Source: Sphingomonas sp. Leaf21
GTDB taxonomy: Bacteria > Pseudomonadota > Alphaproteobacteria > Sphingomonadales > Sphingomonadaceae
NCBI RefSeq assembly: GCF_916858675.1
Contig: NZ_CAKASM010000007.1
Span: forward strand, 1 to 64,000
Reading direction: 5' to 3'
DNA length: 64,000 nt
The notes under the pieces were generated by a model that saw nothing but the letters and a program-made list of their open reading frames with translations, did no database searches and was not told the origin of the DNA. The translations under genes and the position numbers were made by a program. Below, piece after piece: positions 17,471 to 25,947 of this stretch (its first letter is position 1; the number at the start of each line of letters is the position of its first letter).

Positions 17471-18794
17471 GGTGCTTCTCTGACGTGAGTGGCGCATGGT
17501 GCGAGATCGGGTTCTCGGCCATACCCGATTCCGTTCGTTCGGGGCGACAAATGATGCTTCGCAACCAAGGCATTGGGTGAAGCCTGTAACTGATCGCGAA
17601 GGTAAGGCACATCACAATAAATGCGGTCATGGCGAATGCCATCGCCGCGCCGTTCGCCCCCCGGATACCGATCAGGAGGTAGGCGATCGCTATATTCATA
17701 ACCAGATTGAAAACAGTTATCATGGCGAGAATATGTGTTTTCTTCAAATAGAAGAGATAGTCGACCACCGTCATGTAGATGCCGTTGAACAAGAAGCCGA
17801 GGCTTAGCCAGAATACGGCGTTCATTGAGCTGTGATACCGTGAGTCGACTAGGAGACGATAGCCAATCGGAGTGACCAAGTTGAACAGTATAAAAAAGCC
17901 GAACAACCCCGCCCAGACGAAATAGGTGCTACGGACCACGTTTTCCTGGGAACCAGGTGCCGCGCTCGATAATCTGGAAAATAGGAACGGGACCCACGCT
18001 CTATTGAACGCGGTGAGCACCGTCAGCATGATGGTGGTCCACTGGACCGCAACGGCGTAGGTGCCGACTGCCGCCTGACCGATCAGTGTCACGATCAATA
18101 GCCGATCGCCTAGTCGAAGCGCATTGCTGGCGAGGTCGTGCGCCACCCCGCCGCCGCCGAAGCGGAATGCCCCGCGGAACTCCTCCGCCCTGAAGCGCCA
18201 TACGATAAAGCCGCGCCGACGAAACCACATTACCGCGACCACTGACAGGACCGAACTCGAAACGGCAGCGGCAATGATGCGACCTTCCCAGCTCATTCCG
18301 AGCATCAGCACCAGCACGATGGTGCCGACGAAGTTGATCAACGCGCCCGAAAGTTCGATTGCGGCAAAACCCAGCGCCCTGTCGCGCATCGCTAGGATGG
18401 TTTGCGCCATCTGCGGCAGAAACAGGAGCAATGCCATCAGCGGGATCGCGATTACCCACCTCCTTGGTATGTCCAGCCAATGAGACAGCAAGACGTTCGC
18501 CAGCAAAAATAACATCGTCAAAAGGGTAACGTTGATCGCTGGCAGAAGAAGGACCGAAGAAAACATTTCTGAAAATTCGTCAGGCGAAACCTTGAAATAC
18601 TGAACGCCGACATAGGATGTTGTGGCCCAGTTCAATATCGGCCCGATGAGGGCCACTACTGTGGTGATCGTCACCATGACACCATATTCACTCGGCGCCA
18701 GACTGTGCGTCAGGAACGGCATGAGCGCTAGCGGTAGTGCCCCGGCGGCAATGCTCGAACCGAGATAGATGACGAAGTTGCGACCCAGCTTCAT
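17460..18794 (-). CDS. Wzx-type polysaccharide flippase
   Basis: This 444-residue integral membrane protein has about twelve to fourteen hydrophobic segments spread evenly. It starts NFVIYLGSSIAAGALPLALMPFLTHSLAPSEYG in two runs, the hallmark N-terminus of the MATE/MVF polysaccharide biosynthesis family (a basic residue-poor first helix, then PxxTxxLxPxEYG). It flips the lipid-linked repeat across the inner membrane. Its ATG overlaps the stop of the upstream gene (ATGA), and its stop overlaps the methyltransferase start. Confidence 0.88.
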   Translation of the reverse strand: MKLGRNFVIYLGSSIAAGALPLALMPFLTHSLAPSEYGVMVTITTVVALIGPILNWATTSYVGVQYFKVSPDEFSEMFSSVLLLPAINVTLLTMLFLLANVLLSHWLDIPRRWVIAIPLMALLLFLPQMAQTILAMRDRALGFAAIELSGALINFVGTIVLVLMLGMSWEGRIIAAAVSSSVLSVVAVMWFRRRGFIVWRFRAEEFRGAFRFGGGGVAHDLASNALRLGDRLLIVTLIGQAAVGTYAVAVQWTTIMLTVLTAFNRAWVPFLFSRLSSAAPGSQENVVRSTYFVWAGLFGFFILFNLVTPIGYRLLVDSRYHSSMNAVFWLSLGFLFNGIYMTVVDYLFYLKKTHILAMITVFNLVMNIAIAYLLIGIRGANGAAMAFAMTAFIVMCLTFAISYRLHPMPWLRSIICRPERTESGMAENPISHHAPLTSEKHHDR

Positions 18795-20140
18795 GTTTTC
18801 CGCCCCAATAACGGATCCAAGAGTTCCCGCACGCGCTCTTGGTCGAAGCGTTGGAAAAAAGCACTGCCTTGAACGCCCGTGGCCGGACGTTCCAACTCGG
18901 CGGAGAGCGTATCCGCCGTGCCGACGACAGCAACCCCGGGCAACCCGAAGATGTCAGCGTGAATTTCATGGTCGTATCGAGGTACGATGCAGATTCGCCG
19001 CCCATGCTGCAGCGCTTCGTACACAACCGTGCTCTGTATCGCGACCAGATGCGACACGTCCTTCATAAGGCGCGATGCCGGCGTCATCGCGTCGCCGACC
19101 TCGACGTTCGGTTGGTCCGCGAAAGCGGCGACGATCGTGGAGGCGTCGGCCGCCTGGTTCGGATGCAGCTTGTAGATAACACGCCGGTGAGACAGCTTTG
19201 CCGCGACCTGTCGAGTCAGCTCCAACAGTTCCGTGTGATAGATGTTTGCGGTGATGACCATAATTGCGCCGAGCGGATGTTCAACCGCACCGAAGCCCGT
19301 GGCGAAATGATCGGTCCCCACCACCGCCTGTCGGCGAGCTGGATAATGACTGGTCGTTCCCCAGTATGGCGAAAAGGTTAGGAACAGGTCGGGCATCCCC
19401 GTTTGCCGACTATAATCGATTTCGCGCGAGTATGAATATGCCGGGTGTCCATGCCCGATCAATCCATGTTGAGCCTCGACGCTGGGCACGCCGGCTTCGC
19501 GTGCGACATGGAATAGCGCCTTTTCGATCCCGTTCTGCACCATCAGCAGCCCACGAGGATGCGCGACGTCGAAAAGCCGGCGATAGCCAGCTACCTGCCA
19601 TGCGTACTGGCTGCGGATGCGGCGGATCAGCTCTTCCAGCATCGGCGCGCGCTGAGCATCCAAGCCAAAGGTGTCGATCAGAGTGGCAACCAGGGCGGAT
19701 AGCGATCTTGGCACGGTACCAGCCCAACGAGCCGGATCATATTCGGGCAGGTGATAGCGCCGAGGCAAAGTATCGACGACCAGCATCCTTTCCGAGAACG
19801 CGGTGGCGATCGGATCGAACACCACGTCGTGCGACCGCCCCGCGACGATATTTCTCGGCACCCGGATCGCCAGCACGCTGCCAGGGTCGAACCTCGCCTT
19901 TGCCAAAAGTCCTTGTCGCAGCGCCCATCGGCGCAAGACCCCTAACTTTCGTCCGCGCGCCGGTGGAAGATGCGCAGACGAATATGTCAGGCCGGTGAGG
20001 CAACCGTAGAGATAGTAACAAGCTTCGAACCGAACAGAATCCCACCACAGTTCGTCGCCGACATTGTCTTCGAAAAGACCCGCGTCATGCTCGATCGCGT
20101 GGAAACGATCCATGAACACATTGATGTTCGTCCAGTTCAT
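18791..20140 (-). CDS. GT-B-like protein, candidate nonulosonate transferase
   Basis: I do not recognise a named family for this 449-residue protein. The C-terminal half resembles GT-B capsule transferases: VSSVEAQHG-like segment (PSVEAQHGLIGHGHP), VIYKLHPNQ, and STVVYEALQHGRRICIV, a Rossmann arrangement seen in polysialyl-/KpsS-like and surface-sugar transferases. The N-terminus has FMDRFHAIEHDAGLFEDN and an aromatic-rich stretch. No signal peptide or clear membrane segment is seen. It sits between the amidotransferase and the flippase, so a transferase for the CMP-nonulosonate is a reasonable guess. It could also be a non-catalytic relative. Confidence 0.5.
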   Translation of the reverse strand: MNWTNINVFMDRFHAIEHDAGLFEDNVGDELWWDSVRFEACYYLYGCLTGLTYSSAHLPPARGRKLGVLRRWALRQGLLAKARFDPGSVLAIRVPRNIVAGRSHDVVFDPIATAFSERMLVVDTLPRRYHLPEYDPARWAGTVPRSLSALVATLIDTFGLDAQRAPMLEELIRRIRSQYAWQVAGYRRLFDVAHPRGLLMVQNGIEKALFHVAREAGVPSVEAQHGLIGHGHPAYSYSREIDYSRQTGMPDLFLTFSPYWGTTSHYPARRQAVVGTDHFATGFGAVEHPLGAIMVITANIYHTELLELTRQVAAKLSHRRVIYKLHPNQAADASTIVAAFADQPNVEVGDAMTPASRLMKDVSHLVAIQSTVVYEALQHGRRICIVPRYDHEIHADIFGLPGVAVVGTADTLSAELERPATGVQGSAFFQRFDQERVRELLDPLLGRKT

Positions 20141-20233
20141 GAAAAGTTTTGTCCGAGTAAATTTCGGCGTACCGGTGAGTGGGATTCGCGTAACAATCTT
20201 GGGTCGGGTCAGTGGCGCTCTATCACACTGTCC

Positions 20234-21451
20234 TCAGCTCACGGTTTCACGTAGTTCCCAGCCATTACCCGACTTTTTCCACAAATGAGGCGAGCGGAAC
20301 GAATCCACCGTTTCCCAGAATTGTGCATCCGTAAGCCCGATATATTCGAGGAATTCAGGATAATACCGCGAAGGAAATTCCTGATCGTACTTTCTAACGA
20401 GATGGACCGCCTCTTGACGCGTGATCTTTCCGTTACGCACTTCCTGCGCTGCATCATAAGTCGCACGACCGATACCGAATTTTATGAGCGTCGTAAAATA
20501 ATGGAACATGTCGATCTTGTCGTCGATGCTCGAATATTTCGAATATGTACCAGGTGTGCGTTCGGGGTTGGCCTGGAAGCCGGTATGCTCGACCGCATAA
20601 TAATAGCACTCCTGCGGATCCCACGGCAGATAGAAGCCCAGGTAATGAACCTCGACGCCAGCCTCTTCCAGGCTTTCCGCCGTCGGCGGGATATAGGGTG
20701 CGAAGTCGTTCAGCTTGTAGTCGTAATCCTTGATGATATTGCCGATGCTGACACCGCCGAGCATCATTTCCAAGGGGTCCTGAGCAGAGAAGAACTTGCG
20801 ATCCATGGTCGGCTTGTAGTTCTCATTCGGATCATTGCCGTACTCGGCTTGATTCTCACCGTACATCACCAGCTGCACGCCGTATTTTAGCGCGATTGAC
20901 GGACCGATAATCCGCTGTCCCACGATGAACGGTTGAAAAGGGTGTAGCAAATTCTCGAAGGCAAGCTTCGTCAGAAGCCGGTGCAGACGCCCGTTCGGCG
21001 TGAACAGGAGGTTATCGTGACCCCCTTCATGAATCCAGTTGGTAAAGTTCTGCCAACCTATATCAGTATACAGATGCGGCGCCCATGTAACGGTCAGCGG
21101 GTTCATGCCATATCGGTACTTCAGCACGTGCGAGGTGTAAGCGCTGTCTTTGCCGCCGCTTCCTGGAACGACCATGTCATAGCTTCCGTCGTTGCGACGA
21201 AATTTGTCTAGCGTTGCAACCAGTTGATCTTCGCGATGTTTCCAGTCGATACCCTGCGCCTTGACCTGATGGTAACGACAGGCGTCGCAGATGCCGTCAT
21301 CGCCGAAGCCAATGGTCTTTTTCTGATCGCTCTTACTATGCTTGAACTCTACGGTCGAACTCGGCCGTTGGTTCGAAATTACGCAGCTGCGGCAGAACTG
21401 AACCTTTGGCGAAAGACCAAAAAAAGCTTCGAGCTCTTGGTTGTCGGCCAT
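20234..21451 (-). CDS. N-acetyl sugar amidotransferase (PseA/WbpG family)
   Basis: This 405-residue cytoplasmic ATP-dependent enzyme converts an N-acetyl group on a sugar to an acetamidino group, using ammonia. It has an N-terminal cysteine pair (FCRSCVISNQRP), a second pair (CDACRYH), and the PP-loop ATP motif VVPGSGGKDSAYTSHVLK near residue 105. It continues with IVGQRIIGPSIALKYGV and GENQAEYGND. Campylobacter PseA and Pseudomonas WbpG are known members; WbpG works with HisH and HisF paralogues as ammonia suppliers. Here the hisH-like gene ends 4 bp upstream of the start, supporting the same arrangement. The C-terminal half has no obvious gap. Confidence 0.88.
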   Translation of the reverse strand: MADNQELEAFFGLSPKVQFCRSCVISNQRPSSTVEFKHSKSDQKKTIGFGDDGICDACRYHQVKAQGIDWKHREDQLVATLDKFRRNDGSYDMVVPGSGGKDSAYTSHVLKYRYGMNPLTVTWAPHLYTDIGWQNFTNWIHEGGHDNLLFTPNGRLHRLLTKLAFENLLHPFQPFIVGQRIIGPSIALKYGVQLVMYGENQAEYGNDPNENYKPTMDRKFFSAQDPLEMMLGGVSIGNIIKDYDYKLNDFAPYIPPTAESLEEAGVEVHYLGFYLPWDPQECYYYAVEHTGFQANPERTPGTYSKYSSIDDKIDMFHYFTTLIKFGIGRATYDAAQEVRNGKITRQEAVHLVRKYDQEFPSRYYPEFLEYIGLTDAQFWETVDSFRSPHLWKKSGNGWELRETVS

Positions 21452-21455
21452 GATC

Positions 21456-22097
21456 TTATCGTCCTTTCGATACGAAGTTGCTGAGGAGCTTCAGACCGGC
21501 AGGTCCGCTCTTCTCAGGATGAAATTGGGTGCCGATCACGTTGCCATGCGTCATGACGGCAGCGAAAGCCAAGCCGTCATGATCGGCCAACGCCGCGACA
21601 CCGACCTTTGCGTTCTGCACCGCAAAGGAGTGGATGAAGTAGAAGCGGTCGTCATCTCCGATCCCGTCGAAGAACCAGTCTAGCACGCCGCTCACCCGAC
21701 GTAGCGGCTTCCATGCGACATGCGGCAGGCGGAGTCGTTCGCCGCCATCCGACCGTTCGAGCCTGGTGACCGTGCCGGCCGTCAAGCCGAGGCCGGGCGT
21801 ATCGCCGAATTCGAAGCTGCGCGTCGTCAGCATCTGCATGCCAAGGCAGATACCAAGAAGCGGGGTACCGGCCGCCACTGCCTGGTGTACTACCGCAGAC
21901 AAGCCTCGCGCTTCGAGTTCGGCCATTCCATGCCCGAACGCGCCAACCCCCGGGAGGATCAGTCGGGGACAATCAAGCAACTGAGCCGGGTCGGAGGTGA
22001 TGAGCGGAATGCCGCCGACCCGTTCAACCGCGCTCTGGACGCTGCGCAGGTTGCCGACCCCATAGTCGATGATTCCGGTAAGCGCATTCGCGGTCAT
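21456..22097 (-). CDS. hisH: Glutamine amidotransferase, HisH paralogue
   Basis: The protein has 213 residues from ATG 22097, just before TGIIDYGVGNLRSVQ; the frame runs 46 codons further upstream but into hisF. The class I glutaminase triad is complete: Cys84 in GICLGMQ, and His193 and Glu195 in FHPEKSG. It releases ammonia from glutamine and passes it through the HisF-like partner. The neighbours are an N-acetyl sugar amidotransferase and nonulosonate genes rather than histidine genes, so it probably feeds sugar amidination. Confidence 0.88.
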   Translation of the reverse strand: MTANALTGIIDYGVGNLRSVQSAVERVGGIPLITSDPAQLLDCPRLILPGVGAFGHGMAELEARGLSAVVHQAVAAGTPLLGICLGMQMLTTRSFEFGDTPGLGLTAGTVTRLERSDGGERLRLPHVAWKPLRRVSGVLDWFFDGIGDDDRFYFIHSFAVQNAKVGVAALADHDGLAFAAVMTHGNVIGTQFHPEKSGPAGLKLLSNFVSKGR

Positions 22098-22101
22098 ACT
22101 G

Positions 22102-22836
22102 TCATTCCTGGTAAGCGCGGGCGGCCTGACGTAGATCGTCCACGGTGGCGCGCTCATAATGAAGAACCGAGGCAAAGGCGATTGCTGATGGACGGGTACG
22201 TGACAACAGGGCATCCAGATGCGCCTGCTTCCCATAGCCGCCGGACACGATCAGCGGTCGGGAAATCGCGACATTCATCTGTTCGATCAAGTCGACATCG
22301 AAACCGCGACCCGTTCCTTCCTGATCGACGGAGGTCAGAAGGATTTCGCCGACGCCAGCCCGTTCCAGTTCGTTAGCCCAGCTGATGACGTCGCGATCCG
22401 TCGGTTCACGTCCATTGTCGACATATGCCTTCCATGTGCCGTCTCGCTTCTTCGCTTCGATCGAGCCGACCAAACACTGCGAGCCGAACTTTCGCGCGAT
22501 CTCCTCGATCATGTGGATGTTGCGGAACGCGCCCGTATTGATGACGACCTTGTCGGCGCCAGCGCCCAAGGCCTTCGACACATCCTCTACCGTGCGAAGC
22601 CCGCCGCCGACCGCGATTGGGACGAACACGTCGCGACATGCCGCCTCAATGATATGATACAGGTTGTTGCGGTCGTAGAGGCTGGCGACGGCGTCCATGA
22701 AGACAATCTCGTCGATCCCCTGTTCGTAATATGCCTTAGCTAGGCGATTGGGATCGCCGACCTTGCGCAAACCTTCAAGGTGAATGCCCTTGATGACGTG
22801 CTCGTTCTTGATGTCGAGCCTTGCAATAAGTCTCAT
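22102..22836 (-). CDS. hisF: HisF-like (beta-alpha)8 subunit of surface-sugar amidation
   Basis: The protein has 244 residues from ATG 22836; a TTG four codons upstream would overlap neuA more. The barrel shows LIARLDIKN, IAVGGGLRTVEDV, VINTGAF and ILLTSVDQEGTG. In histidine-pathway HisF the second catalytic Asp lies in an AID motif at the fifth strand; here that segment reads GSIEAKKRDG, with Glu in place of Asp. This is consistent with an ammonia-conduit paralogue. It is followed immediately by hisH. Confidence 0.85.
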   Translation of the reverse strand: MRLIARLDIKNEHVIKGIHLEGLRKVGDPNRLAKAYYEQGIDEIVFMDAVASLYDRNNLYHIIEAACRDVFVPIAVGGGLRTVEDVSKALGAGADKVVINTGAFRNIHMIEEIARKFGSQCLVGSIEAKKRDGTWKAYVDNGREPTDRDVISWANELERAGVGEILLTSVDQEGTGRGFDVDLIEQMNVAISRPLIVSGGYGKQAHLDALLSRTRPSAIAFASVLHYERATVDDLRQAARAYQE

Positions 22837-22837
22837 C

Positions 22838-23554
22838 TTATAGGTCAATCCTGGTAGCGGCAGATGATCGTTCCTTGATCATCTGTCCTTCGACGCTTTG
22901 AAAATCGGCCTCATTATCAATGTCGAACGACCGGCTCGCTGGCATTTCGAACGCGCCGACGCATTCGCTCGGAAACCCGCCTGTCGCCATGAAACGGGCT
23001 GCGGAAAAGATATAGACCGCGCCGTTGGGGCCATATACCGGCGGCAGCGACTGCCGGTTCTGAAAACCATATGCGGTGTTACGGAGCCCGGTGAACCGAT
23101 CGCCCTCCATCATTCCGTATTTCAGCACGCCTCGGTCGCGCTCGACCACACTCATCACCAGATCGTGCCGACCCTGTTCGAACAGCGCGATCGCGGAATG
23201 GACATCCGCATCCGTCCGTAGCGGAGATGTCGCCTGCAGCAGCAAGATATCCTGATGGAAAAGCTTCTGCGATCTGATCAGGTGCGTGATCACCGATGCG
23301 ATCGGCGTGTCGTCCGCCGCCAGCTCCGAAGGGCGCCGACAAAGGATGCAGCCATCCGGCAGATCGTCTTGGCGGATTTCCGCGATATCCGTCGTCAACA
23401 GCACGCGACCGGCGGTACGTAGCCCCTGCCGTACCGCATGCATGTAAAGCGGCATCCCTGCCAGCGGACGAATATTCTTACCCGGCAGCCCCTTGGACCC
23501 GGCCCGTACCGGCACGACGGCAATGAGCACATCATTCGCGTCGGAATAGCTCAT
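22838..23554 (-). CDS. neuA: CMP-nonulosonate cytidylyltransferase (NeuA-like)
   Basis: This 238-residue cytoplasmic enzyme activates a nonulosonic acid with CTP. It has the cytidylyltransferase start VVPVRAGSKGLPGKNIRPLAG, TTDIAEI, LLQATSPLRTDADVHSAI, and VYIFSAARF with FDIDNEADF at the C-terminus. The D-x-D-like FDIDNE fits metal binding. It lacks the C-terminal esterase domain found in some NeuA proteins. Its ATG overlaps the neuC stop by four bases, and hisF starts one base after its stop. Confidence 0.88.
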   Translation of the reverse strand: MSYSDANDVLIAVVPVRAGSKGLPGKNIRPLAGMPLYMHAVRQGLRTAGRVLLTTDIAEIRQDDLPDGCILCRRPSELAADDTPIASVITHLIRSQKLFHQDILLLQATSPLRTDADVHSAIALFEQGRHDLVMSVVERDRGVLKYGMMEGDRFTGLRNTAYGFQNRQSLPPVYGPNGAVYIFSAARFMATGGFPSECVGAFEMPASRSFDIDNEADFQSVEGQMIKERSSAATRIDL

Positions 23555-24693
23555 TCCGCGAAATATTTCTGCAGCGGACGCGACCAGAACGCCTCGCTAT
23601 CAAGAAGCTCGACGAACCGTTCGGCCGCATTGCCGGACCCGAAACTCTGGCTGCGCGGCAAGCGCCTTCCCCAAGCCTCGGCGAGGAAGCGATTGATGGT
23701 CGCGCGATCGGTTGCCGCGGCATTCCATAGCGACGGCGCTTCCCCGCGATTTGCCTGGCGGGTGCCAACGTCAAGTGAGGGGACGCCCAGGAACGGCGCT
23801 TCGCGCACACCCATGCTCGAATTGCCGATGATCGCATTCGCATTGCGCATCAGTTCGGAGAAAAAGGCGAAACGCATCGACGGCAGGACACGGAACCGGT
23901 CCGTCGGCAGCGTCTCAATCACGCGCAGGATAGCGTCCGATCCCGGATCGTTGTTAGGAAGGATCACGACGAAGTACCGGGACGAGGCGATCAGTGCGTC
24001 GAACAACGCTTCGGCCTGGGCGCCGATCGTACTTCGTTCGGACGTTACCGGATGGAAGACGCATATGCCGTAATCGGAGCTTCGTATCTCGTAACGGTCG
24101 AGCACTTGGTCGATCGTTACGCCCGACGGCTGATCATGGATATCGAGCTCCGGCGAACCGATTACATGAATCGTCTCCGCCATTTCCCCAAGCCGGGCCA
24201 CTCGTGCACCGGCTTCGTCGGAACTGACCAGATGCACCGATGCCAGCTTGGTATTGCAATGCCGGAACTGCTCGTCGATTGTGCCCGAAACCTCTCCGCC
24301 CTCGACATGCGCGCAGCGGATATAGTTGGTGGCACATACTAGCGAACAGGCCAGCGCCTCCACCCGGTCGCCATGAATGACGACCAGGTCGGGGACGTAT
24401 TCCTGCAGGAAGTCGGAGAAACCGACGACCGTCTTAGCCAAGATGATGTCTTGGGGATCGCCGTCGCGCTGGTTGGTGAACTCGACGACGTTGAAACGCG
24501 ACTGACTGTGAACCTCCGCCTTTGTCAGTCCGTATTTCTCCATCATATGCATACCCGTGACGAAAAACGTCACGCTGTGCCCCGCCTCCAGCGATGCCAG
24601 CGCCAGCGGCTCAAGCTTGCCGTAATCGGCACGTGTGCCGGTCACGAACAGAAGGTTCCGTCGGGCGGAAGGCGGCCTTTGCACGTCGCTCAT
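23551..24693 (-). CDS. neuC: UDP-HexNAc 2-epimerase, hydrolysing (NeuC/LegG type)
   Basis: This 380-residue cytoplasmic GT-B-fold enzyme releases UDP while forming ManNAc or its 2,4-diacetamido analogue. It starts LLFVTGTRADYGKLEPLA and contains VVIHGDRVEALACSLVC, CAHVEGGEVSGTIDEQFRH, and IIGNSSMGVREAPFLGVP with RQANRGE near the end, all classic for the family. Sequence alone does not separate NeuC (UDP-GlcNAc) from LegG (UDP-diNAcBac). It overlaps neuA by four bases and lies 6 bp after neuB. Confidence 0.9.
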   Translation of the reverse strand: MSDVQRPPSARRNLLFVTGTRADYGKLEPLALASLEAGHSVTFFVTGMHMMEKYGLTKAEVHSQSRFNVVEFTNQRDGDPQDIILAKTVVGFSDFLQEYVPDLVVIHGDRVEALACSLVCATNYIRCAHVEGGEVSGTIDEQFRHCNTKLASVHLVSSDEAGARVARLGEMAETIHVIGSPELDIHDQPSGVTIDQVLDRYEIRSSDYGICVFHPVTSERSTIGAQAEALFDALIASSRYFVVILPNNDPGSDAILRVIETLPTDRFRVLPSMRFAFFSELMRNANAIIGNSSMGVREAPFLGVPSLDVGTRQANRGEAPSLWNAAATDRATINRFLAEAWGRRLPRSQSFGSGNAAERFVELLDSEAFWSRPLQKYFAE

Positions 24694-24699
24694 CTTGTC

Positions 24700-25728
24700 T
24701 CAGTCCAGATCCGACCAGCGAAGCTGAGTGTTGCGGGACAGGTCGCGGTTGACGCGACGGCCGATCAACTCGTCGAAATGATAGGCCGCGATCTCGCCAC
24801 TGCCGGGACGCCGCGCCCAAATATGGGCTTCGGTCAATACGGTGCCCGCGCGAAGTTCGCGATCCGCGACGATCGAACCGCGGGCGAACCGGTACACCGC
24901 TTCTTCGGGCGCGGTGCGCTGCTTGGGATTGTGGAGAGCCGTATGGATTTCTCGCGAACGATCGATCAGATGGCGCAACTCCGCTGGGTCCATGGAGCAT
25001 GAGATGTCCGGCCCCTCGCGGTAGCGCGTGTCGGTGAAATGCCGTTCAAGTATCGAAGCGCCCAGCGCAACGGACGCCAACGCCATGTCCGGACCGATCG
25101 AATGATCGGAAAACCCTACCACCGCATCGGGAAAGGCCGCGCGAAGATCGGTTACACCCCGCAACGACACAATTTCGGGCGGGGAGGGGTAGAGATTGGT
25201 GCATTCCAGCAGGGCAAAGGGAATTCCGGCATCCCTAAGAATCTGCACCGAACGCCCGATCGTTTCGATCGTCTGCATCCCCGTAGACATGATGACGGGC
25301 TTGCCGAGACGGGCGATGTGCCGGATGAGGGGCAGGTTATCAGCCTCACCTGAACCGATCTTGAAAGCAGGAACGTTAATTTCGTTCAGGAAATCGGCGG
25401 CCTTCCGCGAAAACGGCGTCGACAGATAGATCAGACCCAGCGCTTCGGCATGAGCCTTGAGCGCGATTTCGTCATTCGCAGACAATGCGTTCTGCGCCAT
25501 GACATCCCAAATAGAAACTTTGGCGTTCGGCGGAAAGATCGCCTTTGCCTCCTCAGTCATCTCGTCTTCGACGAAATGGGTCTGGTGCTTGACGCACTCC
25601 ACTCCCGCTTTCGCTGCGAGCGTGATCATCGCCTTGGCTACATCCAGATCGCCGCCATGATTGATTCCGATCTCGGCAATCACCAGCGGGGGGAAATCGA
25701 AGCCTATCTGTCGATCCTGAATTTTCAT
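24700..25728 (-). CDS. neuB: Nonulosonate synthase (NeuB family) with SAF domain
   Basis: This 342-residue enzyme condenses phosphoenolpyruvate with ManNAc or a diacetamido hexose to give the nine-carbon acid. It starts with PLVIAEIGINHGGDLDVAK, has KIGSGEADNLPLIRHIA and GFSDHSIG, and the diagnostic ERHFTDTRYREGPD. A C-terminal antifreeze-like SAF domain (about residues 280-342) contributes to the active site in known family members. It is the first gene of the long minus-strand operon. About 220 bp separate it from the divergent beta-helix gene. Confidence 0.92.
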   Translation of the reverse strand: MKIQDRQIGFDFPPLVIAEIGINHGGDLDVAKAMITLAAKAGVECVKHQTHFVEDEMTEEAKAIFPPNAKVSIWDVMAQNALSANDEIALKAHAEALGLIYLSTPFSRKAADFLNEINVPAFKIGSGEADNLPLIRHIARLGKPVIMSTGMQTIETIGRSVQILRDAGIPFALLECTNLYPSPPEIVSLRGVTDLRAAFPDAVVGFSDHSIGPDMALASVALGASILERHFTDTRYREGPDISCSMDPAELRHLIDRSREIHTALHNPKQRTAPEEAVYRFARGSIVADRELRAGTVLTEAHIWARRPGSGEIAAYHFDELIGRRVNRDLSRNTQLRWSDLD

Positions 25729-25947
25729 GATACAGTCCGCTGGAGATTTACCCTAGATCGCGGATCGGCTCGGCCGTCCGCGTAACGCGCATTAGATGGC
25801 CAAGGCGATTTGTCATAGTCCCCCAAGCGCAAATTCCGGACGCCGCCGGATCGATTTCATGCGATCACCGGTCGTCGCGGCTGCCGAGGACCTATTCCCG
25901 AGCGCGTCGGGTTGCCCGCTCCGACTTTAAGGGGCACGGTCAAGCGG

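Noticed and set aside
21456..22836. Histidine biosynthesis operon
   Set aside because: Only hisH- and hisF-like genes are present, without hisA, hisB or hisI, and they are embedded among neuA and an N-acetyl sugar amidotransferase.
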